64,000 nt of DNA from positions 1 to 64,000 of the forward strand of contig QBLY01000010.1 in NCBI GenBank assembly GCA_003241895.1, read 5' to 3'. The notes under the pieces are model-generated. The model was not told the origin of the DNA. It saw only the letters and a program-made list of their open reading frames with translations, and searched no databases. Of this stretch, positions 11,653-22,168 are shown in pieces. The DNA is from Lysobacteraceae bacterium. Its GTDB lineage: Bacteria > Pseudomonadota > Gammaproteobacteria > Xanthomonadales > Xanthomonadaceae. A program made the translations under genes and the position numbers. Position 1 is the stretch's first letter; every line of letters begins with the position of its first letter.

Positions 11653-12764
11653 ATGACCATGACCTTCCTGTCCCGGCTTCCCTCCACCCTGCACCGCGCG
11701 TTCGAAGGCGAGCTGGCGGACATGGCGCCGCACGATCGCCGCGAACAGCATCGCCGCCAGATCCGGCTGCTGCACGTACCGGTTTCGAATCTGCTGCTGG
11801 CGATCGCGCTGGTGGAGCTGGCCCATGTGCTGGTGCAGGGCGCCTGGGGCGCTTATCCCCTGCCGATGTTCGGATGGCAGCTGGCGGCAGGTGCGGCACT
11901 CACGGCGCTGGCGCTGCACTTCCGCCACATCGTCTCACTGCAACGCCGGCTGCTCTCGGGGGCGGCATTCGTGACCCTGCTGCTCACCAGCCTGGCCGAA
12001 CCCGGGTCGCAGTGGCAGCAGGTGCCGGTGCTTTCCCTGGCGGGCTTCCTGCTGCTGCCGGTAGCGGGACTGCCGCTACTGGTGCGGCCAAAGGTGGCCT
12101 TCTCCGGGCTGGCCGCCTGCACGCTGGCGGTCGGCGTGCTGGTGTTCTGGCTGGCGGAAATCCCGCTCAACGAGCGGTTGGCCTTCAGCTTCTACTACGT
12201 ACTGAGCACCACCGCTGGACTGGTGCTGCGCCGCGCCCGCGGCAACCTGGCGGTCCACATGCAGCGGCAGGCCGACACCCTTTGGCAGCGCGCCGTCACC
12301 GACCCGCTGACGGGCCTGCTCAACCGACAAGGCTGGTTGAGCGTGGCGGAAACGGCGATGCGCGACGCGCTCGACAGCGGCGCGCAGCCGGCGGTGCTGT
12401 TCATCGACGTCGATCATTTCAAGCGCGTCAACGACGACCACGGCCATCAGGCCGGCGACCAACTGCTGCACGAGCTGGGCGCCATCATCAGCGCCCGCAT
12501 GGGCCCGGGCGACTTGTGCGCGCGGCTGGGCGGCGAGGAGTTCACCTGCCTGCTGCCGCGTTCAACCCAGGCACAGGCCCAACGATTGGCCGAGCGCCTG
12601 GCTGCCGACTACCGGAACCACGCACTGGGATTCAAATCCACGCTTAGCATCGGCGTGGCCACGTACGGGCCCGGTGACCTGCTCAACGACCTGCTGCACG
12701 TGCGGATGCTGCGCTTTACGAAGCCAAGCACCGCGGCCGCGACCGGGTGATCGTCGCGCGCTGA
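11653..12764 (+). pseudogene. Membrane diguanylate cyclase (GGDEF), frameshifted near the C-terminus
   Basis: N-terminal membrane region with about six hydrophobic segments (residues 30-190), then a GGDEF domain: DPLTGLLNRQGW, FIDVDHFKRVNDDHGHQAGD and the active-site motif GGEEF at about residue 293. The inhibitory RXXD site is absent (GPGD at that place). The open frame stops at 12750 after an unrelated tail, LLHVRMLRFTKPSTAAATG. From 12702 the +2 frame reads ADAALYEAKHRGRDRVIVAR and stops at 12762-12764, exactly the conserved GGDEF end. One missing C after 12699 (CAC-CGT-GCG-GAT expected) explains it. Either a real inactivating mutation or a sequencing error; without the shift the protein would be 370 aa. 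Confidence 0.82.
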
Positions 12765-12766
12765 GG

Positions 12767-13450
12767 CTACAGGTGCCCGCGCAGGAACGGAATGGTGATG
12801 CGGCGCTGCGCCGCCAGGCTGGCTTTGTCCAGGCGGTCGAGCAGCGCGGTCAAGCTGGCCAGGTCGCGTTCGCTGCGGCGCATCAGGTAGTCCAGCACCG
12901 CTTCGTCCAGCTGCAGGCCGCGGCGTGCGGCGCGCTGGCGCAGCAGTTCACGCCGTCCCTCTTCGTCCAGCGCTTCCACATGCAGGCGCGCGCATTGCCC
13001 AAGCCGCGTCGCCAGGTCCGGCAGGCACAGGCCCAGCGACGCGGGATTGCCGCGCGCGGCATACAGCAGCACGGTGGCGCCGGCCCGCGCGCGGTTGTGG
13101 AAGTGGAACAGGGCTTCTTCGTCGTCGCGATGGCCGGCGATCGCCTCCAGTCCGTCCAGGCAGACCAGGTCCGCGCCTTCCTGGGCAGGTAGCACGGCGG
13201 TTATGGCGCCGGCAAACGCCGCCAAGGGCAGGTACGCGGCGCGTCGACCCATTGAGCTGGCCTGGGCGCAGGCGGCCAGCAGCAGATGTGATTTGCCGCT
13301 GCCGGCGGCACCCGACAGGTACAGCCAGTCCGAACTCTCACCGCGCGCGACGGCCGCCACGGCATCACGCACGGCCGGCTGGCCGTGGAAGGCTTCCAGG
13401 CGCTGGTCGGGCGGCGTGCGCAGCGACAGCGGCAGCTGCGGCGTGCTCAC
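12767..13450 (-). CDS. hda: DnaA regulatory inactivator Hda
   Basis: AAA+ protein related to DnaA domains I/III that, with the sliding clamp, stimulates ATP hydrolysis by DnaA after initiation. 227 aa. The N-terminal QLPLSL matches the clamp-binding motif. The Walker A region is SGAAGSGKSHLLLAA, followed by a DnaA-like Walker B (LVCLDGLEAI) and a sensor region. The GTG start (13448-13450) overlaps the stop of the upstream perM-like gene. Last gene of a leftward operon of four. Confidence 0.9.
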   Translation of the reverse strand: MSTPQLPLSLRTPPDQRLEAFHGQPAVRDAVAAVARGESSDWLYLSGAAGSGKSHLLLAACAQASSMGRRAAYLPLAAFAGAITAVLPAQEGADLVCLDGLEAIAGHRDDEEALFHFHNRARAGATVLLYAARGNPASLGLCLPDLATRLGQCARLHVEALDEEGRRELLRQRAARRGLQLDEAVLDYLMRRSERDLASLTALLDRLDKASLAAQRRITIPFLRGHL

Positions 13451-14664
13451 TTCGGACCCGGCACCCCGTTAGGCTCATCCGCGCCCGGTATCGGGGACCC
13501 TGCCACCGGGATATCGGGAAACGGGTCTTCCCCGGCGCCAACCGGCACCGCATCGGCGTCCTCCAGGACGGCCATGGATACCGTTTCATCAGCGCCATAG
13601 AGGCGGCTGTGCCGGTAGCTTTCATGCACGTAGCGCAGTACCACCACGCCCACCGCCGCGACCGGCAGCGCCAACAGCACGCCCAGGAACCCGAACAGCT
13701 GGCCGCCGGCCATGATCGCGAAGATCACCGCCACCGGGTGCAGGCCGATCTTGTCGCCGACCAGCCAGGGCGTCAGGAAGAAACTCTCAATGGTCTGGCC
13801 AACGCTGAAAACCACCAGCACCAGCGCCAGGTGCTGCCAGTCGCCGTGCTGCACCAGGGTGGCGATCACCGCCGCGCCTACGCCCACCACCGCGCCCAGG
13901 TAAGGCACGAAGCTCACCAGGCCCGCGACGATGCCGATCAATATGCCCAGGTCCACGCCCACCAGCGTAAGGCCGATGGCATAGATGGAACCCAGCGCAA
14001 TCATCACGCTGAGCTGGCCGCGGATGAAGCCGCCCAGCACCTGGTCGGATTCATTGGCCAGCCTCACCACGACGGGCTCGATCGGCCGCGGCAGCAGCTC
14101 ACGTACGTGGCCGAGCATGTCGCGACCGTCGCGCATGAAGTAGAAAGCCACCACCGGGATCAGGACCAGGTTGGCGAGCCAGCCCAGGATGGCGATGCCG
14201 GACTTGGAAACGCCGCCGAAGATCGTCGCGGCCACTCCGCCTGCTGCCTGCCAGTGCGCCTTGAGCAGTTCGATGATCTGGGTCGGATCGACGTAGCCGG
14301 CCAGTTCGAGCTTGAAGCGTTTTTCGGCCCACGGCACGGCCCTGTCCGTGATCCAGCTGCCAAACCGCGGCAGCCAGTCCACCAGCTGCGCCAGCTGGCG
14401 CTCGATCAGCGGCACCAGCAGCAGCACCGACAGGACCACCACGCAGGTCATCAGCGAAAACACCAGCAGCACCGCGGTGGTGCGCGAACGCCCGCCGCGC
14501 TGGATGCGCGCCACCAGCGGCTCGCCCAGCCAGGCCAGCAGCGCCGCGATCACGAAGGGCGTCAGCACCGGGCCCAGCAGCCAAACCAGTGCACCCAGTC
14601 CAATGGCCAGGGCGAGCCAGTGCCAGCGGCGATCGCTGAGCGGGTGGGTGGAATCGATCGTCAT
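13447..14664 (-). CDS. PerM / AI-2E family membrane transporter
   Basis: Polytopic inner-membrane protein of the AI-2 exporter-like/PerM superfamily, 405 aa. About seven to eight hydrophobic segments include LLGPVLTPFVIAALLAWLGE near the N-terminus, a typical family opening, and a central amphipathic domain (about residues 85-150). The C-terminus carries an unusual hydrophilic Pro/Asp-rich tail. Start ATG 14662-14664 overlaps the pgsA-like stop by four bases, and the stop overlaps hda by the GTGA arrangement. Substrate is not predictable; PerM next to hda is a common arrangement in gammaproteobacteria. Confidence 0.85.
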   Translation of the reverse strand: MTIDSTHPLSDRRWHWLALAIGLGALVWLLGPVLTPFVIAALLAWLGEPLVARIQRGGRSRTTAVLLVFSLMTCVVVLSVLLLVPLIERQLAQLVDWLPRFGSWITDRAVPWAEKRFKLELAGYVDPTQIIELLKAHWQAAGGVAATIFGGVSKSGIAILGWLANLVLIPVVAFYFMRDGRDMLGHVRELLPRPIEPVVVRLANESDQVLGGFIRGQLSVMIALGSIYAIGLTLVGVDLGILIGIVAGLVSFVPYLGAVVGVGAAVIATLVQHGDWQHLALVLVVFSVGQTIESFFLTPWLVGDKIGLHPVAVIFAIMAGGQLFGFLGVLLALPVAAVGVVVLRYVHESYRHSRLYGADETVSMAVLEDADAVPVGAGEDPFPDIPVAGSPIPGADEPNGVPGPK

Positions 14665-15221
14665 GGGGCGGGTTTCCTCGTTGCGTGCCGGGCACGCACA
14701 CCATAGCGGACCACGTAGTCGATGCCACTGGCAAAAGTAAGCAGGGCCGCCGCAATGATGGCCTCCATGCGCGCCTGCAGCGGCAGCAGCCAGCCGGCCA
14801 GCTCCACCAGGCAAAGCAGCACCAGGACGAGTTGGGCCAGCGTGCTCAGCTTGCCCAACAGCGTGGGCTTTGCGTCGAACGGCCCTCCCAGCCGCCACCA
14901 GGCCAGTGCGCCAGCCACGATGACCAGGTCACGCACCAGCACCAGGCCCACCAGCCAGGCCGGCAGCATGGCCACCAGCCAAAGGCCGAGCATGGCCAGC
15001 CCCACCATCAGTTTGTCGGCGATCGGGTCGAGCAGGCTGCCCAATCGGCTCTGCCAACCAAAGCGCTTGGCAAGGAAACCGTCCACCAGGTCGCTGGCGC
15101 CAGCCACCAGGGCCACCACCAGCGCAACTTCGAAATGAAGCGACCACAGCAGCCACAGCAGCAGCGGTGCCATCGCCAGCCGAAGCCCGGTGATGGCATT
15201 GGGCAGGTGGCGCAGGTTCAT
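14661..15221 (-). CDS. CDP-alcohol phosphatidyltransferase (PgsA-like)
   Basis: Integral membrane enzyme of phospholipid synthesis, 186 aa, most like phosphatidylglycerophosphate synthase. The CDP-alcohol signature is present as DG-FL-AK-RFGWQSRL-G-SLL-D-PIA-D, with Lys in place of the usual Arg of the AR pair but with Arg next to it. Five to six transmembrane segments surround it. ATG 15219-15221 overlaps the DUF2066 stop by four bases. Whether it is the main PGP synthase or a paralog with another head group cannot be decided here. Confidence 0.8.
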   Translation of the reverse strand: MNLRHLPNAITGLRLAMAPLLLWLLWSLHFEVALVVALVAGASDLVDGFLAKRFGWQSRLGSLLDPIADKLMVGLAMLGLWLVAMLPAWLVGLVLVRDLVIVAGALAWWRLGGPFDAKPTLLGKLSTLAQLVLVLLCLVELAGWLLPLQARMEAIIAAALLTFASGIDYVVRYGVRARHATRKPAP

Positions 15222-16348
15222 TGGCGCAGCAGGAAGCGCGGCGCGTCCGGGCTGGCCAAGGGGTCGGCCTCGAGCGTGCTGCCGGCCGCAACGAAGCGGG
15301 CGAAGCCTTCCGCGCCCACCGCCAGATCCAGCTGCAGGCTCAGCTGGTCGGGGCTGGCCTCGACCACGGTGACCGATCGGACCACGGCCAGCGTCTGCAG
15401 GTATCCCATGGCCCGCGTGTAGCCGCCGGCGCCGTTAAGGCCACCGATGGCGACCATCAGGGTGCCCGGCTCGCCCACGTCCAGCGGCCTGGCGTCACGG
15501 GCGGCCAGCGCATCGGCGGCGCCGTCGGCGCCCGAGGCGATCGCACGCTGCGGGCTGGGGTCGCTGAAGGACCAGCGCGACAGTTCGGTTTCGCCGCTGC
15601 TCAACACCCAGTCGGCGGTCCAGCTGCTGCCGCTGCGGTAGACGCGGCCCAGCAACTGGGTCTGTTCACCGTAGCGCGAGCTCAGCGGCAGCATCGGCGC
15701 GGCGCTCTGGGCCCAGATGGTCTGCACCGCCGCCTGCTCCACCGCACTGCCGGCAGGCAGCCCGAAGCGCAGGCCGCGCTCGAGGCCACGGGTGGCCAAC
15801 GGCTTGACCACCGCCAACTGCTGGCTGTTCACCAGCCGTGCGCCGCTGCCGTCGTCGATGGCCAGCCACAGCAGCGGGCGCGGGCGGCCGGCGCCCCAGT
15901 AAGGCAGGCCCGCGCCCGCCACCAGCGCATCGACGCTGGCGGGGTCGAAGGAGAAGGTCATCATGGTCTTGTAGACCGGCACCCCGCCGATGGCGGCATT
16001 GCCCTGCTGGTCCGACGCCGACTCGCTGCCGCGGCTGTCCACCACCAGCGATTCGGCGCTGGCAAGCGCGCGGCGCACCACCGGGTTGCCGGCGGCCTGG
16101 GGCTGGCCGGTCAGCTTCACCAGCACCTGGCCCAGCGCACGGGCGGCGGCGGCGCGGCGTTCGCCGGCGCCCTGCGAAAGCAGCTCCACCTCGGCCCGGT
16201 AAAGCGCCGGGTCGCGTGCGGCTTCGGTCTCGGCCTGGCCCTCGGCCGCGTCGGTCGTATCGGCGGGTGCCAGCGCCTGGGCCAGCAGCGGCGCGGGCGC
16301 CAGGGCCAACAGCAGGGCGACGCGGGAAAGCAGCGGGAACATGCGCAT
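15218..16348 (-). CDS. DUF2066 exported protein
   Basis: Secreted or periplasmic protein of the DUF2066 family, about 376 aa, function unknown. The signal peptide MRMFPLLSRVALLLALAP ends near LLAQA, followed by an Ala/Thr/Glu linker. The DUF2066 core has ALYRAEVELLSQGAGERRAA, then a repeated VLVKLTG strand element and the FSFDPASVDALVAGAGLPYW region typical of the family. The start at 16346-16348 places the signal peptide at the N-terminus; an in-frame ATG at 16370-16372 is possible, and neither has a clear Shine-Dalgarno. First gene of the operon with the pgsA-like gene, perM and hda, divergent from purM. Confidence 0.82.
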   Translation of the reverse strand: MRMFPLLSRVALLLALAPAPLLAQALAPADTTDAAEGQAETEAARDPALYRAEVELLSQGAGERRAAAARALGQVLVKLTGQPQAAGNPVVRRALASAESLVVDSRGSESASDQQGNAAIGGVPVYKTMMTFSFDPASVDALVAGAGLPYWGAGRPRPLLWLAIDDGSGARLVNSQQLAVVKPLATRGLERGLRFGLPAGSAVEQAAVQTIWAQSAAPMLPLSSRYGEQTQLLGRVYRSGSSWTADWVLSSGETELSRWSFSDPSPQRAIASGADGAADALAARDARPLDVGEPGTLMVAIGGLNGAGGYTRAMGYLQTLAVVRSVTVVEASPDQLSLQLDLAVGAEGFARFVAAGSTLEADPLASPDAPRFLLRQ

Positions 16349-16419
16349 GGTCAGGCGGGCCGGTGGATGCATGCCGGCATGGTGCCGCATGGGGGCCGGG
16401 GCCGTCCAACGGGTTTGCT

Positions 16420-16428
16420 TGGTAGAAT
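16420..16428 (+). promoter_or_regulatory. Candidate extended -10 element for purM
   Basis: TGGTAGAAT (16420-16428) matches an extended -10 (TGN plus TAGAAT) 27 bases before the purM GTG. There is no convincing -35, which is acceptable for extended -10 promoters. Confidence 0.35.
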
Positions 16429-16455
16429 GGCGGCTTCCCAAGCGCCGGAACCGCC

Positions 16456-17490
16456 GTGACCACGCCCACTCCCCTCACTTACCGCGATGCGGGCGTTGAC
16501 ATCGACGCCGGCAACGAAGTCGTCGAGCGCATCAAGCCACTGGTCAAGCGCACCTTCCGGCCCGAGGTAATGGGCGGCCTGGGTGGTTTCGGCGCCCTGT
16601 TCAACCTCTCGGGCAAGTATCGCGAGCCGGTGCTGGTGTCGGGCACCGACGGCGTGGGCACCAAGCTCAAGCTGGCCCAGCAGCTGGGCCGCCACGACAC
16701 CATCGGCATAGACCTGGTGGGCATGTGCGTGAACGACGTGCTGGTGCAGGGCGCGGAGCCGCTGTTCTTCCTCGATTATTTCGCCACCGGCAAGCTGCAC
16801 GTGGACACCACGGTGGCCGTGGTGGGCGGCATCGCCGCCGGCTGCGAGCTCGCGGGCTGCGCCCTGATCGGCGGCGAAACCGCCGAGATGCCCGACATGT
16901 ACCCGCCGGGCGAATACGACCTGGCCGGCTTCACCGTCGGCGCGGTTGAAAAATCCATGCTGCTCGACGGCGCCAAGGTGCGCGCGGGCGACGTGCTGCT
17001 GGGCGTCGCCTCCAGCGGCCCGCATTCGAACGGCTACTCGCTGGTGCGGCGCATCTTCGACCGCGCCGGCCGTCCCGACGACCTTGACCTGGGTGGCGTG
17101 ACGCTGGTGGACGCGCTGATGGCGCCCACCACCATCTACGTCAAACCCATCCTGGAGCTGCTGGGCAAGCACGACCTGCACGCCATGGCCCACATCACCG
17201 GCGGCGGCCTGACCGAAAACATCATCCGCGTCATCCCCGACGGGCTGGGCCTGGACATCGAAGCCTCGGCCATCGTGCTGCCGCCGGTGTTCGAATGGCT
17301 GCAGCGCGAAGGCGCGGTGCCCAACCCCGAGATGTGGCGCACGTTCAACTGCGGCGTCGGCTTCGTGCTGGTGCTGGCGCCGGGTGACGTAGCGGCAGTG
17401 TCGTCCGACCTGCAGCGCCTGGGGCTGGCGCATCGGGCCATCGGTTCGGTGGTGGCGCGCGCGGGCGACGAGCGCGTGCGGATCGGCTGA
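16456..17490 (+). CDS. purM: Phosphoribosylformylglycinamidine cyclo-ligase (AIR synthetase)
   Basis: Fifth step of purine synthesis: ATP-dependent ring closure of FGAM to AIR. 344 aa, normal length. Family motifs: [21 protein letters not shown] at the N-terminus, [51 protein letters not shown] and [14 protein letters not shown]. Initiates at GTG 16456. The order purM-yjdF-purN is common in xanthomonads, with the next start 11 bases after this stop. Confidence 0.97.
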   Translation: MTTPTPLTYRDAGVDIDAGNEVVERIKPLVKRTFRPEVMGGLGGFGALFNLSGKYREPVLVSGTDGVGTKLKLAQQLGRHDTIGIDLVGMCVNDVLVQGAEPLFFLDYFATGKLHVDTTVAVVGGIAAGCELAGCALIGGETAEMPDMYPPGEYDLAGFTVGAVEKSMLLDGAKVRAGDVLLGVASSGPHSNGYSLVRRIFDRAGRPDDLDLGGVTLVDALMAPTTIYVKPILELLGKHDLHAMAHITGGGLTENIIRVIPDGLGLDIEASAIVLPPVFEWLQREGAVPNPEMWRTFNCGVGFVLVLAPGDVAAVSSDLQRLGLAHRAIGSVVARAGDERVRIG

Positions 17491-17501
17491 GGCCGCGCAC
17501 C

Positions 17502-18158
17502 ATGCCCGCCGTGCCCGCACCGCACGGCCATGCGGCGCTCAACCGCCGGCAGTGGGCGGCGCTGGCGTTTTCGGTCGCGGTGTTCGGCGCAACCTGGGTT
17601 GCACCGATCTGGCCCGTGGACCAGGCCCTGCACAGCTCGCTCACGGTACTCGGCTTCGCCTGGCTGGTCCTGCATGCGCGGCGCTGGCCGATGCGCGACG
17701 GCGACTTCGTCGCCATCTGCCTGTTCATCGCGGTGCACTGCGTCGCCGCCCGCTGGCTGTATTCGAACGTGCCTTATGACGCCTGGCTGCAGTGGCTGCT
17801 GGGCTGGTCGCCGGACGCGGCGTTCGGCTGGCAGCGCAACCACTTCGACCGGCTGATCCACCTGCTGTACGGGCTGTGCTTCACGCCGGCGGTGCACCGC
17901 TCGCTGCGGCAGCGCTGGCCAGGCCTGGGGCTGGGCGCGGCGTTCGCAGTGGCGGTGATGCTGGTGATGTGCACCAGCCTGGTCTACGAGTGGGCCGAAT
18001 GGGGCATCGCGCTGATGCTGTCGCCCGAAGCCGCCGAGGCCTACAACGGCCAGCAGGGCGATCCCTGGGACGCGCACATGGACATGCTGCTGGCCACCGC
18101 GGGCGCGCTGCTGACCTGGCCACTGCTTGATCGCTCCGGGACCGCCGCAAACCGATGA
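17502..18158 (+). CDS. YjdF-like DUF2238 membrane protein
   Basis: Inner-membrane protein of the DUF2238/YjdF family, 218 aa, with about six transmembrane segments. The family signature RNHFDRLIHLLYGLCFTP (about residue 112) and the later EWAEWG and QGDPWDAHMDMLLA elements are clear. Its stop overlaps purN by the ATGA arrangement, so it is part of the purM-purN operon. Function is unknown; the operon membership does not by itself make it a purine gene. Confidence 0.85.
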   Translation: MPAVPAPHGHAALNRRQWAALAFSVAVFGATWVAPIWPVDQALHSSLTVLGFAWLVLHARRWPMRDGDFVAICLFIAVHCVAARWLYSNVPYDAWLQWLLGWSPDAAFGWQRNHFDRLIHLLYGLCFTPAVHRSLRQRWPGLGLGAAFAVAVMLVMCTSLVYEWAEWGIALMLSPEAAEAYNGQQGDPWDAHMDMLLATAGALLTWPLLDRSGTAANR

Positions 18159-18826
18159 CAACGCCGCCGCTCACTCTTGCCGTGCTGGCCTCGGGCCGCG
18201 GCAGCAACCTGCAGGCGCTGCAGGACGCCATCGCGGCCGGTGCGCTCGGCGCCCGGATCGTCGGCGTTTTCTCGGACAAGCCAGCCTGCGGCGCGATCGC
18301 CATCGCGCGTGCGCACGGCCTGCACACGGTGGCGGTCAGCCCGCGCGACTGCGCCAACCGCGCCGCCCACGATGAAGCCCTGTTCAGTGAAGTCGCCGCC
18401 GTTCAGCCCGACCTCATCGTGTGTGCGGGATACATGCGCATCATCGGTGCCGCTTCCGTGCGCCGTTTCGAGGGCCGCATGATCAACATCCATCCATCGC
18501 TGCTGCCGAAATACCCCGGGCTCGATACCCATGCCCGGACCATAGCCGCAGGCGACCGCGAGCACGGCGCCACCGTGCACGCGGTCATTCCCGAACTTGA
18601 CGCCGGCCCGCTGCTGGCCCAGGTGCGTTTCGCCGTGCTGCCGGGCGACGACGCTGCCGCTTTGGCCCGCCGCCTGCTGCCGCGCGAACACGCGCTGCTG
18701 GTGGCCACGGCCGGCCTGTTCGCCCAACGCCGCGTGCAGCTGCACGCCGACCACGCCCTGCTCGATGGCCGCCGCCTTTCGGCGCCGCTGCTGCTGGACG
18801 CGGCCAACCACCTCATCGGAGCCTGA
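18155..18826 (+). CDS. purN: Phosphoribosylglycinamide formyltransferase
   Basis: Transfers a formyl group from 10-formyl-THF to GAR in purine synthesis. 223 aa. The N-terminus has the phosphate-binding loop LASGRGSNLQAL; catalytic residues lie in INIHPSLLPKYPGLDTH (Asn-His...) and in TVHAVIPELDAGPLLAQ (the conserved Asp). ATG 18155 lies within the yjdF-like stop. Downstream DUF3108 starts 3 bases after the stop. Confidence 0.96.
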   Translation: MTTPPLTLAVLASGRGSNLQALQDAIAAGALGARIVGVFSDKPACGAIAIARAHGLHTVAVSPRDCANRAAHDEALFSEVAAVQPDLIVCAGYMRIIGAASVRRFEGRMINIHPSLLPKYPGLDTHARTIAAGDREHGATVHAVIPELDAGPLLAQVRFAVLPGDDAAALARRLLPREHALLVATAGLFAQRRVQLHADHALLDGRRLSAPLLLDAANHLIGA

Positions 18827-18829
18827 CCC

Positions 18830-19534
18830 ATGCGCTTTTTCCTGCTTTGCCTTGCCCTGCTGCTGCCGGCGGCCGCCCACGCCGCCGCGGCGCCCACGCC
18901 GTTTTCGGCCGAGTACGAAGTCTTCCAGAACGACAAGAAGCTGGGCCGCGGCACCATCACCCTGCTCGCGCTGCCCAACGGCCAGTGGGAAATGGTGACG
19001 CGCAGCCAAGCCACCGAGGGCCTGGTGGCGGCGGCCGGCGTAAGCCGCAGCGAGCGCAGCCTGCTGGCCTGGCGCGGCGGCAAGCCCGAAGTGGTCGAGT
19101 ACCGCATGCAGCAGAAGGCCGCCTGGAGCGAGCGCAACCTGTTGCTGCAGGTGGACGCCGCGGCGCGCAGCGCTCGCAGCACCTACAAGGACAAGACCAC
19201 CACGCTGCCCTACCGCCCGGGCATGCTGGACCGCCATGGCCTCACCGCCGCGATCATGTCCGACCTGGCCGCGGGTGCCACCGGTGAGCTTCGCTACAGC
19301 GTCGCCAGCCGCGACGGCGTGGACGAACAGCGCTATGACGTGGCCGCGGCGGTGAAGCTGACCACGGCGGTAGGCGTGCTGCGTGCGGTGCGGGTGGAGC
19401 GCATCCGCGACGGCGACAGCGGCCGGGTGACCAAGCTGTGGTTCGCGCGCGAGCGCGGCTGGCTGCCGCTGCGCATCAAGCAGTACGAGGCGGACGGCGA
19501 GACGCTGGACATGCGAATCACCGCCATCCGCTGA
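18830..19534 (+). CDS. DUF3108 exported protein
   Basis: Secreted or periplasmic protein of 234 aa with signal peptide [18 protein letters not shown]. The DUF3108 domain begins [19 protein letters not shown] and has repeated beta strands; the C-terminus ([20 protein letters not shown]) matches the usual DUF3108 end. Function is unknown. It is the last gene of the purM operon and is followed by a hairpin between convergent genes. Confidence 0.82.
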   Translation: MRFFLLCLALLLPAAAHAAAAPTPFSAEYEVFQNDKKLGRGTITLLALPNGQWEMVTRSQATEGLVAAAGVSRSERSLLAWRGGKPEVVEYRMQQKAAWSERNLLLQVDAAARSARSTYKDKTTTLPYRPGMLDRHGLTAAIMSDLAAGATGELRYSVASRDGVDEQRYDVAAAVKLTTAVGVLRAVRVERIRDGDSGRVTKLWFARERGWLPLRIKQYEADGETLDMRITAIR

Positions 19535-19559
19535 GCCAGCGCGGGCTGCGCGTCGGGTG

Positions 19560-19585
19560 GCAGGAGGGCCTTCAGGCCCTCCTGC
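19560..19585. terminator. Hairpin between convergent DUF3108 and murA genes
   Basis: Eleven-base arms GCAGGAGGGCC (19560-19570) and GGCCCTCCTGC (19575-19585) around a TTCA loop. There is no T-tract on either side, so it may be a stem that works with Rho or an mRNA end stabiliser rather than a classical intrinsic terminator. Confidence 0.6.
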
Positions 19586-19591
19586 AGGGGG

Positions 19592-21089
<1,498 letters not shown>

Positions 21090-21116
21090 GGGCAGCGCAG
21101 CGCGGGGAGCCGCGCA

Positions 21117-21133
21117 GGCCTTACAATAAGGCC
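21117..21133. promoter_or_regulatory. Inverted repeat between divergent ibaG-murA and kdsD
   Basis: GGCCTTA-CAA-TAAGGCC (21117-21133) is a perfect 7-bp inverted repeat in the 70-bp divergent intergenic region. TACAAT within it could be a -10 for kdsD. An operator overlapping both promoters is possible. Confidence 0.35.
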
Positions 21134-21159
21134 CCGCATCATACCCCCAACGCCCACGC

Positions 21160-22161
21160 ATGACTGCACCCGCCCCCAAGCACCCGCTCCAGGACGAGGC
21201 ACTGATCGCCAGTGGCCGCATGGTCATCGAGGTCGAGGCGCAGGCCCTGATGGCCCTGCAGGCGCGCATCGGCGCCGAGTTCTCCGCGGCCTGCCGGCTG
21301 CTGCTGGAATGCCGGGGCCGGGTGGTCTGCACCGGCATGGGCAAGTCCGGCCACATCGCCCGCAAGATCGCCGCCACGTTCGCCTCCACCGGCACGCCGG
21401 CCTTCTTCCTGCACCCGGGCGAGGCCAGCCATGGCGACCTGGGCATGGTGACCGACGCCGACGTGGTGCTGGCCCTGTCCAATTCGGGCGAATCGGACGA
21501 GATACTGGCCATCCTCCCGGCCTTGCGCCGGCAGGGCAACGCCATGATCGCCGTCACCGGCCGGCCGCAGTCCAGCATGGCCCGCCTGTCGGACGTGCAC
21601 CTGGACGCCAGCGTCCCGGCCGAGGCCTGCCCGCTCAGCCTGGCGCCCACCGCCAGCACCACGGCGGCGCTGGTGATGGGCGACGCCCTGGCCGTGGCCC
21701 TGATGGAGGCACGCGGCTTCACCGCCGACGACTTCGCCCGCTCGCACCCCGCCGGCACCCTGGGCCGGCGCCTGCTGCTGCACATCCGCGACATCATGCA
21801 CACCGGCGACGAGGTTCCGTCGGTGCCGGTGGACGCCAGCGCCACCGTGGCCCTGCTCGAGATGACCCGCAAGCGCCTGGGCATGACCGCCGTGGTGGAC
21901 GCCGACGGGGTGCTGCAGGGCGTGTTCACCGACGGCGACCTGCGCCGCTGCCTGGACGACGAACAGACCGACCTGCACGCCACGCCGGTGTCGCGCCTGA
22001 TGGGCCGCACGCCCCGCACCATTGGCGCGCAGGCGCTGGCGGTGGAGGCCGCGCACCTGATGGAGGAGTTCAAGATCAGCTCCCTGGTGGTGGTGGACGC
22101 CGACCGGCGCGTGGTGGGTGCGCTGAACATTCATGACCTGTTGCGCGCACGCGTGGTCTGA
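21160..22161 (+). CDS. kdsD: D-arabinose-5-phosphate isomerase
   Basis: Converts D-ribulose-5-phosphate to D-arabinose-5-phosphate, the first step to Kdo for lipopolysaccharide. 333 aa. The N-terminal SIS domain (about 35-185) shows VVCTGMGKSGHIARKIAATF and LSNSGESDEI; catalytic elements include LHPGEASHGDLGM. Two CBS domains follow (about residues 210-330: GRRLLLHIRDIMHTGDEVP and VSRLMGRTPRTIGAQ). kdsC begins 8 bases after the stop. First gene of the LPS core/transport run. Confidence 0.96.
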   Translation: MTAPAPKHPLQDEALIASGRMVIEVEAQALMALQARIGAEFSAACRLLLECRGRVVCTGMGKSGHIARKIAATFASTGTPAFFLHPGEASHGDLGMVTDADVVLALSNSGESDEILAILPALRRQGNAMIAVTGRPQSSMARLSDVHLDASVPAEACPLSLAPTASTTAALVMGDALAVALMEARGFTADDFARSHPAGTLGRRLLLHIRDIMHTGDEVPSVPVDASATVALLEMTRKRLGMTAVVDADGVLQGVFTDGDLRRCLDDEQTDLHATPVSRLMGRTPRTIGAQALAVEAAHLMEEFKISSLVVVDADRRVVGALNIHDLLRARVV

Positions 22162-22168
22162 TCGGGCC

